A stretch of 22,687 bases of DNA from Caryophanales bacterium UBA7057 (lineage in GTDB: Bacteria; Bacillota_I; Bacilli_A; RF39; UBA660): NCBI GenBank assembly GCA_002493865.1, contig DLAC01000009.1, positions 1 to 22,687 on the forward strand, given 5' to 3'. This document shows positions 22,028-22,687 of this stretch, in pieces. Numbering within the stretch: the stretch's first letter is position 1; every line of letters starts with the position of its first letter. The position numbers were made by a program, and so were the translations under genes. The notes beneath the pieces are model-generated. The model was not told the DNA's origin, ran no database searches, and worked only from the letters and a program-made list of their open reading frames with translations.

Positions 22028-22687
22028 TTAATTATACTTTTCTAACAAATATAGCGCTTCTCTTACAATTTTCTCATACTTTTTAATAGATTCATCTCTA
22101 GAATCCTCCTCTAAAAATATATAATCATATTGAACAGCATCATTTAAAGACATAGAGTAATTTTCATAATCCTTTAGATAAGAACTTTCTTTGTCTAAAC
22201 GAATATGACCAAATTTAGCATTACTAAATAGATAGGATCCAGAAATCGATGGATGGGGAGCTCGATTTAAAAAAACTAAATACTGTCCACCTTTTTGCAA
22301 TGGAGTCGCACCATTTAAATAAATCGTTGCGCTAATTTGAGTATTGAGCATTAAATCATAGATTTGAATTTGATCGTTTAATTTCAGATTTTTTCCTTTG
22401 ATTATTTCTTTAATCACACAAGTATTTACGATAGCACTTCCATAAATTGTTGGATTTTCTACTGCTTCAATTACAAGTACATCCTCAGAAAAATTTACTA
22501 AATTATCAATTGTAGATATATCCCTATCTTGCATTATAGAATTTTTTAATTCTGGGTAATTTCTATATAAAGATTCTCCATAATTAATAGTCGCATATAT
22601 GCTTTTTTCTATGTAATCCTGATAATCGATATGTCTTATTTTATTTTTTCCATAAATAATAACACTAATTGCTAAAACAATAATAAT
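22028..22687 (-). CDS. Membrane-anchored extracytoplasmic protein of the ABC locus (N-terminus beyond window)
   Basis: The frame is open to the right edge of the window, so the real start lies outside; the internal ATG at 22534 has no ribosome site and is not the start. At least 219 residues are visible. They open with a hydrophobic segment, IIIVLAISVIIYG, followed by KNK, consistent with an N-terminal anchor whose extracytoplasmic domain follows. That domain has a beta-rich core, DVLVIEAVENPTIYG, VIKEIIKGKNLKLNDQIQIY, then GGQYLVFLNR, resembling small beta-barrel modules, and a helical C-terminus. I do not recognise the family. It starts the visible part of an operon with two permeases and an ATPase, 13 bases ahead of the first permease, so it may be a substrate-binding or sensing partner. 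Confidence 0.7.
   Translation of the reverse strand: MIIVLAISVIIYGKNKIRHIDYQDYIEKSIYATINYGESLYRNYPELKNSIMQDRDISTIDNLVNFSEDVLVIEAVENPTIYGSAIVNTCVIKEIIKGKNLKLNDQIQIYDLMLNTQISATIYLNGATPLQKGGQYLVFLNRAPHPSISGSYLFSNAKFGHIRLDKESSYLKDYENYSMSLNDAVQYDYIFLEEDSRDESIKKYEKIVREALYLLEKYN

Noticed and set aside
22532..22534. ATG as start of the anchored protein of the ABC locus
   Set aside because: The frame stays open to the window edge and includes a membrane anchor upstream; no ribosome site precedes this ATG.

Overview
The window is AT-rich (roughly one-third G+C by eye), densely packed and coded mostly on the minus strand. Short leaders, AGGAGG-type ribosome binding sites, intrinsic terminators, a T-box leader, SpoVS and a GH25 muramidase point to a Gram-positive Bacillota. 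Pyruvate formate-lyase with its activase, plus a desulfoferrodoxin-type superoxide reductase, suggest a fermenting anaerobe, probably from a gut-like habitat. The pflA frame ends at TGA, so the code looks like table 11 and not the Mollicutes code. I cannot name the genus.

Layout from left to right. 1-1062: end of a dTDP-rhamnose locus (rfbC then a cut rfbA, minus) with its own promoter. 1152-2107: a helical protein of unknown function and its terminator. 2187-4254: an operon (minus) of an unrecognised 320-aa protein, an SDR oxidoreductase and a desulfoferrodoxin. 4325-6447: a promoter, a serine-type T-box leader, a small SpoT-like HD hydrolase and serS, ended by a terminator. 6513-7090: a fragment of a DUF4143/AAA-type ATPase gene, several hairpins and spoVS. 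7092-10850: rRNA methyltransferase-like, RluA-type pseudouridine synthase, membrane-anchored GH25 muramidase, then a membrane protein with a Pro-rich tail (all minus). 10945-11406: one small helical protein (plus) and a bidirectional terminator. 11405-17418: pflB, pflA and two tandem paralogous membrane HExxH proteins, overlapping or tightly spaced. 17479-19353: on the plus strand, a GT2 glycosyltransferase with TPR-like repeats and a collagen-like protein. 19340-19964: a NUDIX hydrolase. 19974-22687: an ABC-2 type exporter (anchored exported protein, two permeases, ATPase).

The most interesting points are: (i) a T-box whose specifier reads UCU (Ser) placed ahead of a putative alarmone hydrolase as well as serS, which would tie seryl-tRNA charging to (p)ppGpp breakdown; (ii) a duplicated, apparently undescribed membrane metalloprotease pair translationally coupled to pflBA, in which one copy has the metzincin-like HExxHxxGxxD pattern and the other has Asn at the last position; and (iii) a glycosyltransferase next to a Thr-rich collagen-like protein with a mother-cell-sigma-like -10 element. 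Functions are assigned from motifs read by eye; no database search was possible.
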